Of a stretch of 64,000 nt of DNA, positions 11,601-24,410 are shown piece by piece. The stretch is from Bolinopsis microptera (lineage: Eukaryota; Ctenophora; Tentaculata; Lobata; Bolinopsidae): positions 20,908,658 through 20,972,657 of the forward strand of contig NC_087073.1 in assembly GCF_026151205.1 (NCBI RefSeq), in the 5' to 3' direction. The position numbers and the translations under genes are program-made. Each line of letters starts with the position of its first letter. Position 1 is the stretch's first letter. Below the pieces are notes generated by a model. That model ran no database searches, had not been told where the DNA came from, and worked only from the letters and a program-made list of their open reading frames with translations.

Positions 11601-14028
11601 TATTCTAAAATTCCGATCAACCGAGATTGGGTTCATGACGAACATTTTTGAAAAAGGAAACGTTTTTTCAGAGTAAAAAGAAGAGATCATAAAATAAAGT
11701 TTTGCGATAAGTTTACTATCGTGTAGGCAATTGCAAATGATCTGAGCGAAACATTAAAACATTTAATGTCGCAACCATGCCTGTTAAAAGTTAAAGTTTA
11801 TGGCAAGATGACTGAAAGCTGCATGAAAGCTGCATACCTCTCCTAATTCTATTGGCAGGCGGGGCTCTTACTAATTCGCTCGCCCAAAAATTTCACGTGA
11901 CTTTGGTTTTTATGGTTTTGCAGCCGTACAAAAGTGAAAACGGTTAAGTTTTACATAAACCCTAATCCCAACCCTAACCATTACCCCGAAGCTAACCATA
12001 ACCCTTACCACAACCCTAACCCTAACCCGAGCCCTAAACAATCGAATTCATGTTTTACTAGCCTGTCACGTGACCAAAACGGTTTTTTGCCCATAACTCT
12101 CCAGGGTAGCATTTTAACCCTACGTCATGGGGGTTGATTCGAAATCAGCGTCAAAAAATACACCGAATTATATTTATATCAATTTGATACCCAAAGGGTC
12201 TTTTCACAAGAATTTTCTTAAAATCTGGGCGAGCGATTTAGTAGGCCGGAAGGAGCGGGCAAGAGGATAGTAATGGCATACTATACAGTTACGTATACAG
12301 TTCGAAAAATTGTTTGAAAAACTTAAAGATTTTGCCTGTAGTAGTGTAGGAGGGGTCCTATTTCTCCTATTACTCTTGTCTCATAATATTAATACATAAT
12401 GTTTATATTTATAAGGTTAATTTCTTTCACTGCGAGTGATATTCCTGGCAATTCAAGATGTATAAATCTTTAGAAATTCCCTCATGGAAGGTTTAATTCT
12501 TACACAATGTGTGTTTATGCGACAAACGAGCCTAAAATAAAGTCTGGTGACTCAATTTCAATCTGTTGAGGGATTGCTATTCAGCTTAATAAGTTGTTCA
12601 TTTGCCAAGATTCACCCTCTTTTGTTTTTTAATCAATTATCGATAATAGGAAAAGTCGATACAGTATCAATGCAACTTGCTATCTGGTAATAATGATGAT
12701 GAACTTGCTCTATATGTTTTTTTTCTGATTTAAAAAAGTAATTCTACTTTCCGATCTTTTTAATTTTACGTCATGAGAACGTGTGACCTTAACCACAGTT
12801 ACAAGTTATGGGCATGTCGATATCATCTAAATGTACACAGCGATACCAAATTGATTTGTCAATAGTGAGCTTCCGTACCCACCGCACTTATATGTTGCCT
12901 TTGTAGGTTTACAACCTACCAGGACGCGCGTCGAGTTGGACTCGTCGACTGTCCTATGGAATATATGGAACAGATATTTTACGAGTATCACCCGTTAATG
13001 TTGCCTCTTCAGGGGACAAAGTTAAATATGTTATAGATTCTCGAAGAGGGTGCAAGGAGGGAGAACCTAGAAAAGTTTGTTTTAAGGAATAAATTGTAGC
13101 GATGAGGAGTAAATTTGGACTACAAGGGCATGACTAACAGTGCAGTTAGTCATACTCTTAACTGCTTAATTCAGTTAACTTTGCTACAGATAGTATAACT
13201 ACATAAATATCACAGTTTCTTAAAACTATAGACTTCCATCTACCGTCCAACTTTATTGGCCCCTCACTGCAGATGGTATAACTGCACTGCAAATTTCTTA
13301 ACTTAGCTGCAGATGGTATACTGCATAGTTAGCTGAGAAATATTTGTAAACTATGGCTGGGTGGCCTAGTGGTTAGAGCTTCCGCCTTCTGTACAGAAGG
13401 TTCAGGGTTCGAATCCCAGTTTCACTCAGAGTCAGTCTAGGGAGTAGCTTAGGATTCATTGGATCTATGCGATCTCCTTGGTCGACTCAGCTGAATGATA
13501 GGAAACTTGATTGAGGGTTAAATGAGGAGGGGTGCCTGTGCCAAAAGATCAAGAATCTTAGCATACTCCTTCAAAACATCTACAATGTAGTGTACTGTAA
13601 AACAAGGGCGGTCGAACTATTCGATGAACCTGTAGAGGAATCTACGAACTTTACAAATTATACAAATTAATTATACTAATGAGTTAATTACTGTTAAAGC
13701 GATAACTTTACCTCGATTCTCCGTTCTCAAACTTCACATTGTGCGCCTTTGCTTTTGCCAGAGACGTCATAAAATTGTTTTTCTTTCTCTCATTCTCCCT
13801 CTCTTGTGTAACTGGATCAACCATTTTGAGCATGGCGGGCGCATTACTGTCTAAGTCTTGGTAACTCTTCAGATACATTTGGTAAGCTGAGTCCACGTCA
13901 TCTGTGGAAAGGATCTGATCCTTGACTTGAACAGAGACTCTGACACTGCGGTCCCTGCCACCTAGCACTGCACTCAACTGGTAGAGTAGGAAAATTGAAA
14001 TCGCAAACATTTCGACCAAAGGAAGCAA
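8694..14028 (-). CDS. Papain-family (C1A) cysteine protease with seven ShKT domains, Cys-rich repeats and a PAN domain
   Basis: Two exons, 14028-13712 and 11469-8694, join in phase across a 2.2-kb intron to give about 1030 residues. Exon 1 has a signal peptide (MFAISIFLLYQLSAVLGG) and the start of an I29-type propeptide; the join restores the expected prodomain end (AKAHNVKFENGESRFKMTVN). The mature protease has DQGDCGSCWTF (oxyanion Gln, nucleophile Cys), DHAVLLTGYG (His) and NSWGPDWGINGFW (Asn), so the catalytic residues are intact. A Thr/Ser-rich linker follows, then two ephrin-receptor-like Cys repeats (CPENTYSGHG, CPANTYSAYK), seven ShKT modules such as CSDSEEYARDCPTW...CGLC, and a PAN/apple-like segment (DCWLINTGISDNV...) before the last three ShKT. 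The fourth ShKT lacks the usual CxxC ending. Secretion and extracellular or digestive proteolysis are inferred. Protease plus ShKT fusions are familiar in cnidarians. Confidence 0.92.
11872..12240 (-). mobile_element. MITE-like element with telomere-like repeats (copy 2, inverted)
   Basis: Reverse complement of the element at 518-879: it starts TAATTCGCTCGCCC, contains CCCTAA-like runs at about 11958-12035, and ends GGGCGAGCGATTTA. It lies in the protease intron. Confidence 0.8.
13354..13600 (+). mobile_element. tRNA-derived SINE, copy 1
   Basis: The head resembles a tRNA gene: A box TGGCCTAGTGG (about 13362) and B box GGTTCGAATCC (13406-13416). The body contains GGTCGACTCAGCTGAATGAT and GAGGGTTAAATGAGGAG, shared with the elements at 30130 and 30698. 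The 3' limit is approximate. It lies in the protease intron. Confidence 0.8.
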
Positions 14029-14623
14029 TGAGGGGTGTAAAGTGAAACCCTGTCTTAATTATTCATTTTATTCCGTTACAGCAACGATAAGGAAATTAAA
14101 TTAGTAATTGTAGCCTTGCTGATTTGAGCAGACTTGAACTCAGTATTCCTGATTTAAAAGTAAAGTGCAACAATGATCTTTCAAATTAAACAATTTAGCA
14201 AGTCCCGCGACCCAGGATGAACAAACAACATGGCCGACTAAAATGACGTAGTTTGACAAATAACTAGGGTGATTTCTTTTTATTACATGTCACAGTTGTC
14301 GAAATATTTCTCGCTCCAGTTAAATTTGTAAAATGAGGACTGAGTCCGCACGAGACAGACAGCTCAGAGCTCCTCTCATCTCCCACACCTGTACATGAAG
14401 AAGAAAAATAGGCTCGTATTCAAAGAATTGGCAGGAGTTCCTCGCCTTCAGACAATACAAAACGGTTTATTTATATATTTATGTAGTTAGTAGGAGAATT
14501 TAATAAGAACCGGGACTACTACCAGTACCTTATCAATATTTTTACTACAATAAGTCATACAGTGGGTACAACTCTTACTTACCTCGTGTTCCCTTACTTC
14601 TAGGGTTCGCTCCCACTAAATCT
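14029..14623. other. Upstream region of the protease gene
   Basis: No gene is seen. The region lies directly 5' of the minus-strand protease start and should hold its promoter; no convincing core promoter element was picked out. Confidence 0.4.
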
Positions 14624-14805
14624 AAATCGCTCGCCCAAATTTTAAGAACATTCTTGTGAAAAGGCCCTGAGGGTATGAAAGTATTCTACTTCAGTGTATT
14701 TTTGGACGGGTAGGATTAGGGTTAAGATTAGGGTTTATGTAAAACCGTTTTGTTGCAAAAACATAAAAAACAAAGTCACGTGATAATTTTTGGGCGAGCG
14801 AATTA
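14624..14805 (+). mobile_element. MITE-like element with telomere-like repeats (copy 3, internally deleted)
   Basis: It has both ends (TAAATCGCTCGCCCAAAT and GGGCGAGCGAATTA) and the inner CACGTGA motif. Most of the interior is gone; a short GGGTTAAGATTAGGG-like run remains. Confidence 0.75.
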
Positions 14806-15047
14806 ATAAAAGCTTCTAGGGTTACATATAGGTCCACCATCAGACTAATGAATCATGTTTGAAATCAGACCTTGTTAAAATCTGGTCTAGTTCTAGAAGA
14901 TTAGAGCCGTCCTGAGATGGACTGTTGAGCGGCTTTAGACTGGGCAATTATTATTAAGGATTAAATTTAATTAGGATGTTGTAACAGAAACCACTAAAAT
15001 CACAAACTTGAAGTACGAGGTATTTGACCATCTTCTCTTATCAGAAA

Positions 15048-15256
15048 CTGCAGTTCACCTCAACTGTAGTTCACCTCAACTGCAGTTCACCTCAACTGCA
15101 GTTCACCTCAACTGCAGTTCACCTCAACTGCAGTTCACCTCAACTGCAGTTCACCTCAACTGCAGTTCACCTCAACTGCAGTTCACCTCAACTGCAGTTC
15201 ACCTCAACTGCAGTTCACCTCAACTGCAGTTCACCTCAACTGCAGTTCACCTCATC
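15048..15256 (+). repeat. 16-bp minisatellite, about 13 copies
   Basis: The unit AACTGCAGTTCACCTC is repeated almost perfectly. The ACTGCAGT core is self-complementary, so single strands could form short hairpins. No splice junction is recognised here, and frames across it are repeat artefacts. Confidence 0.95.
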
Positions 15257-15325
15257 ACGGGTCACTGCGGCTTAAATTAACACCTTCACACCATTTGCAA
15301 ATCAAACACTAGTGCAACACGTCAT

Positions 15326-15750
15326 GTGCGGCGACGAAAAGGAGACTGTCTCATGCACTTCCTTGGACAGTGTCCGGATATTGCCCAAATAAGAGGTCAA
15401 TATTTCCAGGACTACTACCTCTCTGTCAATGACATATTCGACAACCAACACATCACCACGATTGTCAATTTCGCAAACCGCACCAAACGCTTAATTGTGC
15501 CGGAAGAGCTGGATCAGACCGGGGTGACTTAGTTATTATGTTAACTCATATGCTGTCTCGTCTCATTTTACTTTTCCAAACCCAGCTGGCACTTAGGCGT
15601 ATCATTTTTACTCATGTCACTTTTTACACCATACTCCACCATTCACTCTGATTTCACCGGCAACCTTCCCCAGGGTTGCCACACCCCAGAGGTAGGCAGA
15701 GCATCTCAATGCTATACTCTCGTGGGCTAACTTGGCCCAGCCTCTCTTTA
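15326..15750 (+). mobile_element. 3' end fragment of a second LINE type
   Basis: The first 200 bases encode a non-LTR element C-terminus: CLMHFLGQCPDIAQIRGQYF resembles the Cys/His region after the reverse transcriptase, followed by NDIFDNQHITTIVNFANRTK. A probable 3' UTR follows, ending in AT-rich sequence near 15750. The reverse transcriptase itself is absent. Confidence 0.6.
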
Positions 15751-15767
15751 AAAATTTTTTAAAAAAC

Positions 15768-16262
15768 CCTGACCCTGACCCTGACCCTGACCATGACCCT
15801 GACCCTGACCCTGACCCTGACCCTGACCCTGACCCTGACCCTGACCCTGACCCTGACCCTGACCCTGACCCTGACCCTGACCCTGACCCTGACCCTGACC
15901 CTGACCCTGACCCTGACCCTGACCCTGACCCTGACCCTGACCCTGACCCTGACTTTGACCCTGACCCTGACCCTGACCCTGACCCTGACCCTGACCCTGA
16001 CCCTGACCCTGACCCTGACCCTGACCCTGACCCTGACCCTGACCCTGACCCTGACCCTGACCCTGACCCTGACCCTGACCCTGACCCTGACCCTGACCCT
16101 GACCCTGACCCTGACCCTGACCCTGACCCTGACCCTGACCCTGACCCTGACCCTGACCCTGACCCTGACCCTGACCCTGACCCTGACCCTGACCCTGTCC
16201 CTGACCCTGACCCTGACCCTGACCCTAAACAATCGACGTAGCGTTTATTTAGCCTGTCATTA
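15768..16262 (+). repeat. (CCCTGA)n array derived from the telomere-like MITE
   Basis: About 75 hexamers CCCTGA with very few variants. The right flank (CCCTAAACAATCGA, then TTTAGCCTGTCA) matches the flank of the CCCTAA run in the element at 11872-12240, so the array appears to have grown from a copy of that element. Asp-Pro, Arg-Val and Leu-Thr frames are artefacts. Confidence 0.9.
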
Positions 16263-16842
16263 GCTCTTAATTAAAGCAGTTTATATACTTTATAGTCTCC
16301 TATTTCTCAACTTCAAATTAGATGAAGCCACACAGTGTTATTAAAAATTACCAACTATTATTGATAGTACCTGCTATTGCAGTGTATTTGTTGGCTGAGA
16401 CACACTTTCTTGGCTCTGTTCCAACTATAGCATATTTAAGATTTCAATGTCTAATTCCAACAAATTACATCGTACATAACTTGCAGTCATCTAGCGTGAG
16501 TACTTAGTCAACTTATACAACATAATATGTAGTACACATAACACACATAATAGTTATATAACTTTGTACCTTTGTAGTCGGTAAAATCTGTCTTTTTCTC
16601 TTTGATAACGGACGTCTGCTATTCTGCAGTAAGTGGTACAACATGACAGCTCGCAACAACAGCTCGCAACAACAGCTCCCAGTGAACTGTATCATAAATG
16701 TTATCTGCGAGTTTTATATCGATATTATTATTTTGACTTTTAGCGTTGCAAATTTTGTAATTTAAATCGTTTTTGAACTGCAGCCGTTTACTAAATACTT
16801 AAATAGTACGCTATATTATATTTATATTTACGTTTTTCAAGC
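16263..16842. other. Non-coding AT-rich stretch
   Basis: Nothing is recognised apart from a short CAACAACAGCTCG-type repeat near 16640. Confidence 0.5.
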
Positions 16843-18857
<2,015 letters not shown>

Positions 18858-21800
18858 ATGGAAAGAGAGAGTGAAGTAGGAAGTGGATCTGGCGAAGTTA
18901 GTGGGGGTGGTGAGGCCCCGGACACACCTAATGTCCCTTCAGAACCCTCAGAACCCTCAGAACCAGAAGACCCCCCGGAAGGACCGAAAGACCCCCCGGA
19001 AGGACCGGAAAACCCCCCGGAAGGACGTTACGGAACAGTTTGTGTAGAGGACAGTCCTGAACTATTCCCTTTCTTAGTCGAACAGTTCTTTCAGCTAAAG
19101 TCCCAGTTTCCTAGTATCTGCTGTGGTTCTATCTACGACGATGTCGACACTTTCTGCAGTGAGTAACTTAGTAACCTAGTAACCTAGTAACCTAGTAAAT
19201 CATATTACGCTCAGGGACGTTTGGGGAGAGACTGCTAGTGATGGTAGATTGGACTAGTAACTTAGTAACCTAGTAACCTAGTAACCTAGTAACCTAGTAA
19301 CCTAGTAACCTAGTAACCTAGTAACCTAGTAAAATAGTAACCTAGTAACCTAGTAACCTAGTAAATTATATATTACGCTCAGGGACGTTTGGGGAGAGAC
19401 TGCTAGTGATGGTAGATTGGACTAGTAACTTAGTAACCTAGTAACCTAGTAACCTAGTAACCTAGTTACCTAGTAACCTAGTAACCTAGTAACCTAGTTA
19501 CCTAGTAACCTAGTAACCTAGTAACCTAGTAACCGAGTAAATTATATTACGCTCAGGGACGTTTGGGGAGAGACTGCTAGTGATGGTAGATTGGACTAGT
19601 AACCTAGTAACCTAGTAACCTAGTAACCTAGTAACCTAGTAACCTAGTAACCTAGTAACCTAGTAAATTATATTACGCTCAGGGACGTTTGGGGAGAGAC
19701 TGCTAGTTATGGTAGATTGGACTAGTAACTTAGTAACCTAGTAACTTAGTAACCTAGTAACCTAGTAACCTAGTAACCTAGTAACCGAGTAAATTATATT
19801 ACGCTCAGGGACGTTTGGGGAGAGACTGCTAGTGATGGTAGATTGGACTAGTAACTTAGTAACCTAGTAACTTAGTAACCTAGTAACCTAGTAAATTATA
19901 TTACGCTCAGGGACGTTTGGGGAGAGACTGCTAGTGATGGTAGATTGGACTAGTAACTTAGTAACCTAGTAACCTAGTAACCTAGTAACCTAGTAACCTA
20001 GTAAATTATATTACGCTCAGGGACGTTTGGGGAGAGACTGCTAGTGATGGTAGATTGGACTAGTAACTTAGTAACCTAGTAACCTAGTAACCTAGTAACC
20101 TAGTAACCTAGTAACCTAGTAACCTAGTAAATTATATATTACGCTCAGGGACGTTTGGGGAGAGACTGCTAGTTATGGTAGATTGGACTAGTAACTTAGT
20201 AACCTAGTAACCTAGTAACCTAGTTACCTAGTAACCTAGTAACCTAGTTACCTAGTAACCTAGTAACCTAGTAAATTATATATTACGCTCAGGGACGTTT
20301 GGGGAGAGACTGCTAGTGATGGTAGATTGGACTAGTAACTTAGTAACTTAGTAACCTAGTAACCTAGTAACCTAGTAACCTAGTAACCTAGTAACCTAGT
20401 AAATTATATTACGCTCAGGGACGTTTGGTGAGAGACTGCTAGTGATGGTAGATTGGAGTGACTTGAGTGTGGTTGCTGGAATATCCTTCAGCTTGTTCCC
20501 TAAAACCTCGTCTCTCTACGTAGGTTACATGATAACAGAGCACAGACTTAGAGGAAGAGGCTTCATGAAGGTATTACCTGTAACTAGTCAGTAACATTCA
20601 CCCTGCAATGTACTTGCATGTAATTAGAAAGTAGTTGTTCTAAAACACTAGAATACGTAAACAATCTTTCCCAGATACTGTTCCAAGAAATGAAAGACTA
20701 TGCTGAGAAGTTGTACCCATGGGCCTATAATAAGGGGTTTTGTTCAATAGTTGCGGAGACGTTAGTACACCCTCTACCCGAGTACAAGGATTACTTTAGC
20801 ACCTGGGAAAACATTCATAACACCCACTCTGCACTTAACAAGATAGGTTTCTATCAGGTGAGACATCTTGCTTTTAATGTAGACTATCGTCATTGCTTTC
20901 TTGGACGAGGACACATTGTCCTGATTAAAAGTTTAGACCTAAAACTGTAATACTGGTAAGAAGTAGTTACAAGTGGTAACAAGTAGTTACAAGTAGTTGA
21001 ATGTATTTAGTAACACTGAGTCCCCCTCAGTGTGCCTTTAACTACGTGATGTACGGGGAGGTGGAGGACGATGGTCTGATAACAAAGGGCTCCACTGATT
21101 ACATCATGATGGTACACAAGGACAGTACCAACATCTCCAAGAGCAAGCATCCCAACTTTAGTTTGGAAATTGACAGGTTCGTCTCTATTTTCAGAACTGT
21201 TATTTAATGTTTATCTCACTACTCAACTACTACCCTTAATTCAAATGCAAAATTTCGCAGCTGGTTTTTGGAGTCGGTGATGTATAACTTTGTGAGAATG
21301 GATCTTAAGACCTGGACACCAGCTAATTTGGGAGAGGAGTTCTTAGCCTCACTCTCTTCTATTCCTGCCGACAAATGCTCCATTCGACAACTCCTCCCCT
21401 TTTACAGGACTGATAAACTTTATCCGGGTAAACAGAGTAACTTTATTTATTTAGAATACATTTAAAACTTTAAATCAGTGTTTTTTAGTGGGTTATATTT
21501 TGAAATGACGCATTTTCTGACGAACATTAATCGTTCCTTAATTTGAACCGCAGATCATCTGAAATGACTAGCACGGAGCAGCAACATTGATATGACCTAT
21601 TTCCATGACAACAAGGGACCACCACCAAGCAAGCTGGTTACAAACAAGTGCAGTGAACCTACCTCCTTCAGTGAAATTAAAACTCAGGTCAGTTTACAGC
21701 GGGGGGGGGGGGGGGGGGGGGGGCTCCCCTTCACAGGCTTGATAGTAAGGCAAGTTGGTCGTTTAGCTCCGGACAGTCTATGCACGGTCCCTGCACGGTC

Positions 21801-22724
21801 CCTGCACGGTCCATGCAACAACAAAAGAACACTCCATGCACGGTCCCTGCACAATGAACACTTGAAGTTGATGCACACTCCTTGCACGGTCAGTCCCTGT
21901 ACACTCCCTGCACGGTTTATGCACAGTCCCTGCACAGTAACATATGAACACCGGCTACTAGCCGGCTACTAGCCGGGAGGGGGGCTCCCCTTTACAGGCT
22001 AGATAGTAAGGGAGGGGGCGCCAAATCGTCGTTTGAATGTGGGACAATTTCAAAAAACTTAACTACGGTTTTAGCAAAACTGCGAGTTTTACTCTAGAAA
22101 CACTTTTAAAGAGATTTTTGCCGGTGTATCCTCTAAAATCATATAATTTGTTGAATTTTAGGGAGGGGCTCCGAAAGGGGAGGGGGCGCCAACAGGGGTG
22201 CACTTTTTTAGGGGGGGGGGGGGGGGGGGCGCCAACAGGCAACGTTACGCCACTGAGTAAGGGGTCGTTCACATATTACGTAATCACGTTTTGGACAATT
22301 TTTAACCCCTCCTCCGTAATCAGTTTTACACATAGCTATTGTGTCAAAATTACACTAGTGTAATATCATTTGTAAACCCCCTCCCCCTCAGCTGATTACG
22401 TAAGGATTCAATGTGGACAATGTGGATTGGGGATATTTGGGGCGAGGATCTCACTTGTTAACATTTCAGTCACTACAAGCACTGTGCGAGTCTAGGAGGT
22501 CAGCAGAGACCCTGCTTAGGAGCAAGGTGACCCCACTCGTTAACAGCATGAGGATTGGTGGGAAATCTACTACAAAGTCCTGCGGAGTGAAGATGAAACA
22601 GAGAGAAAGAAAGAAAGAGAAAGACCGTTTAAACTCGTGGGGTTCCAGTAGTAGCGACTCCAGCAGCAGTGAGTTAAGCTGCAAGGGAGGTACCCGGGGT
22701 TACACATTCAGTGATTCTCTGTGA
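18858..22724 (+). CDS. GNAT-like acetyltransferase-domain protein
   Basis: Seven exons: 18858-19158, 20419-20570, 20675-20857, 21031-21176, 21261-21427, 21572-21687 and 22470-22724. All phases agree, giving 439 residues. The N-terminus is acidic with Pro-Glu repeats (EPSEPSEPEDPPEG, DPPEGPENPPEG). Exons 2 and 3 carry the recognisable core: strands LLVMVDWSDLSVVAGISFS, then YVGYMITEHRLRGRGFMK, in which the R-G-R-G turn before a helix (ILFQEMKDYAEKLYP) matches the acetyl-CoA pyrophosphate loop of GNAT enzymes. Exons 4 to 6 are not recognised. The C-terminal tail is basic then Ser-rich (KQRERKKEKDRLNSW, SSSSDSSSS). An acetyltransferase is likely, the acceptor substrate unknown. Exon 6 is taken to start after an AG at 21570-21571, which avoids an in-frame TGA. 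Confidence 0.72.
19159..20418 (+). repeat. Compound array: CCTAGTAA repeats plus nine copies of an acceptor with 5' exon sequence
   Basis: Runs of the octamer TAGTAACC alternate with nine copies of a block reading TATTACGCTCAG|GGACGTTTGG followed by GGAGAGACTGCTAGTGATGG and TAGATTGGA. The tenth block, at 20405, continues as GNAT exon 2. Each block repeats that exon's acceptor and its first 48 or so bases. The array starts within a few bases of the exon 1 donor and fills the whole intron. Confidence 0.95.
21697..22230 (+). repeat. Low-complexity intron: poly-G runs and GCACGGTCCCT repeats
   Basis: G runs of about 22 bases lie at 21701 and 20 bases near 22212. Several TGCACGGTCCC units lie between 21780 and 21930, and CCGGCTACTAG repeats near 21950. 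The segment lies in the last intron of the GNAT-like gene. Confidence 0.8.
22261..22403 (+). mobile_element. Truncated MITE of the GGGGTCGTTCAC family
   Basis: The left end GGGGTCGTTCACATATTACG and the inner palindromic half match the three elements in the HAD array (43239, 44625, 46016). The right terminus stops at GATTACGTAA. It lies in the last intron of the GNAT-like gene. Confidence 0.8.
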
Positions 22725-24081
22725 TATATCGGACCTAAAACAACCACACGTCTGGGTAACAAGACTCTCTGGTGTTAGAGGCTGGTGATGTAATAGCGAG
22801 GTATTACAGACCACATGTGAGCCGCGCAGAAGCAGCAGCATGTGCAGACACCACGCTTAATCCTTCTGTTTATACGCAGCCTCATAAGAGGAGTAGTGTG
22901 ATAACGCTGCTTTGCAAGTATCACGTGTAGTGTGAATAAGTATTAGTAAGAAGAGAATTTTGAAATGGATTAGAAATGAACTGGAGATGGTGTATAAACA
23001 ATACAAACAATATTATTATGTAATATCATATTTTACCGTAAAACTGATGTGAGATAACTGAACAGTTTATATTCAATTTGGGCAGTAAATGAGATGAAAG
23101 AGATAAGAACTCTCCGTAGCGATGCCAAGTGTCCTCGACACTGGGCAGTGGACAATGGGCAGTCCCTTCCAACAGAGGTGCTCTTTTTGCGGGGGACGAA
23201 GGTGCGCGTGGGGACGAAGGTGCGCGTCTTAAGCGCCCACGTGAACAATGCGATTCAATAGATAACTACGTCAGGCGATCACAAATGAAAATAATTTCTC
23301 ATCTTTAATAAGGATTAATCTTGAAAATATTCATTAACTGTAATATACATTCCTGAACTGCTTATTTACATAAACTAAAGTACAATATTAAAAAATTAAA
23401 AACTAAAATAATCTAATTCTGTAATCTTGACATTGTATATAACTCTCCCTACATTTACAAAATGCAAAAAAGATGAAATACAACCGAAAAAGTACGGACA
23501 AAATGCTCACTGTCATCATATCATCCTATAATGTTTTTTTGGTTTACTCAGTATGAAATCTGTAATAGATCTGATTTTGACACATCATATTACGTTTTTA
23601 TCCTTAAAAATTCTAGTCCTAGTAATTAAGAAGTTAATGAACACCTCCTTATCCAAAAACTTACAACTTAAAAACCGTATGGTGTTAACTCATGTGATCC
23701 TTTTGGTATGCCTCTCTTATTTGAAAATAAATCTTTTGGTAGTGATCCTTAAATTATTCTATCCTCTATGCAGGGACTAGTATTATATTCACTACTAGTT
23801 GGGGCCTCACAATCCCCCACATGGCCCACAACCGAGTGCTTTTCATCCTTTTGTGAATTAGACTGTTACTATTTTTCATGGTTTAAATTTTTATTGAAAT
23901 GTTTATTAGAGTTTTAACCCCATCTTATCTTTATAGGTACTGAGGATGGGCGAAAATATTTTACCGATATTATAAAGATTTTGTTGGAAATGTTTAGAAC
24001 TCATTCGTTGTTTGATTGCGGGAAACATTGATCTTGAACAGTAAAATTGTGTCCGATTATTGTTGTCCGTTATTATTGAGT
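22725..24081. other. Convergent intergenic region
   Basis: AT-rich and without recognised exons. A GGGGACGAAGGTGCGCGT duplication lies near 23190-23228. It separates the 3' ends of the GNAT-like gene and the first four-TM gene. Confidence 0.5.
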
Positions 24082-24410
24082 TTACATCTGGTGACTGATA
24101 GCCTCATCATAGGTGGGAGGGGGAGGTAAGATGTCGTCATTGTTGAACCCTTCCTCTCCATGGTATTGAAGTACGAGATTGTTCCTAATAACAGTTCCCT
24201 CAGTATCGATAGTTTGGTAGCTAGGTGGGTTTATACTAGGAGGTGGTGCATGGGGCCGGGTATTAGGGGGCGGTGTGGTGGCGGAGTGGGTGTTAGGGGG
24301 CGGACTAACTCGGGGGGTATCAGTTTGTGCAATTACTTGTATCTGGGGGGAGGCCGTGCTAGGAGGGGAGGCTGTGCTCGGAGGAGGAGACAGTCTGTCT
24401 CTTCCTCCAC
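24082..24410 (-). other. Overlapping open frame with two PPxY motifs
   Basis: On the minus strand a frame shifted +1 from the final exon of the four-TM gene is open for about 105 codons to a TAA at 24082. It is Pro-rich (SPPPSTASPPSTASPQ) and has two PY motifs, NPPSYQTID and PPPPTYDEAISHQM, of the kind bound by WW domains of Nedd4-type ligases. The paralogue's short Ser-rich end supports the other frame as the main one. This stretch is either 3' UTR, an alternative tail, or a tail uncoupled by a frameshift. Confidence 0.4.

Noticed and set aside
12900-12960. Structured RNA from paired segments around GGACGCGCGTCGAG
   Set aside because: Pairing is imperfect and no known RNA family motif is present.
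13354-13430. A functional tRNA gene
   Set aside because: A and B boxes are present, but the anticodon arm is irregular and a shared SINE body follows directly.
15732-16263. Asp-Pro, Arg-Val and Thr-Leu repeat proteins
   Set aside because: The hexamer CCCTGA is open in many frames; no flanking gene structure.
21549-21567. In-frame TGA as a selenocysteine codon in the GNAT-like gene
   Set aside because: Moving the acceptor to the AG at 21570-21571 keeps phase and removes the TGA; no selenocysteine element was sought or needed.
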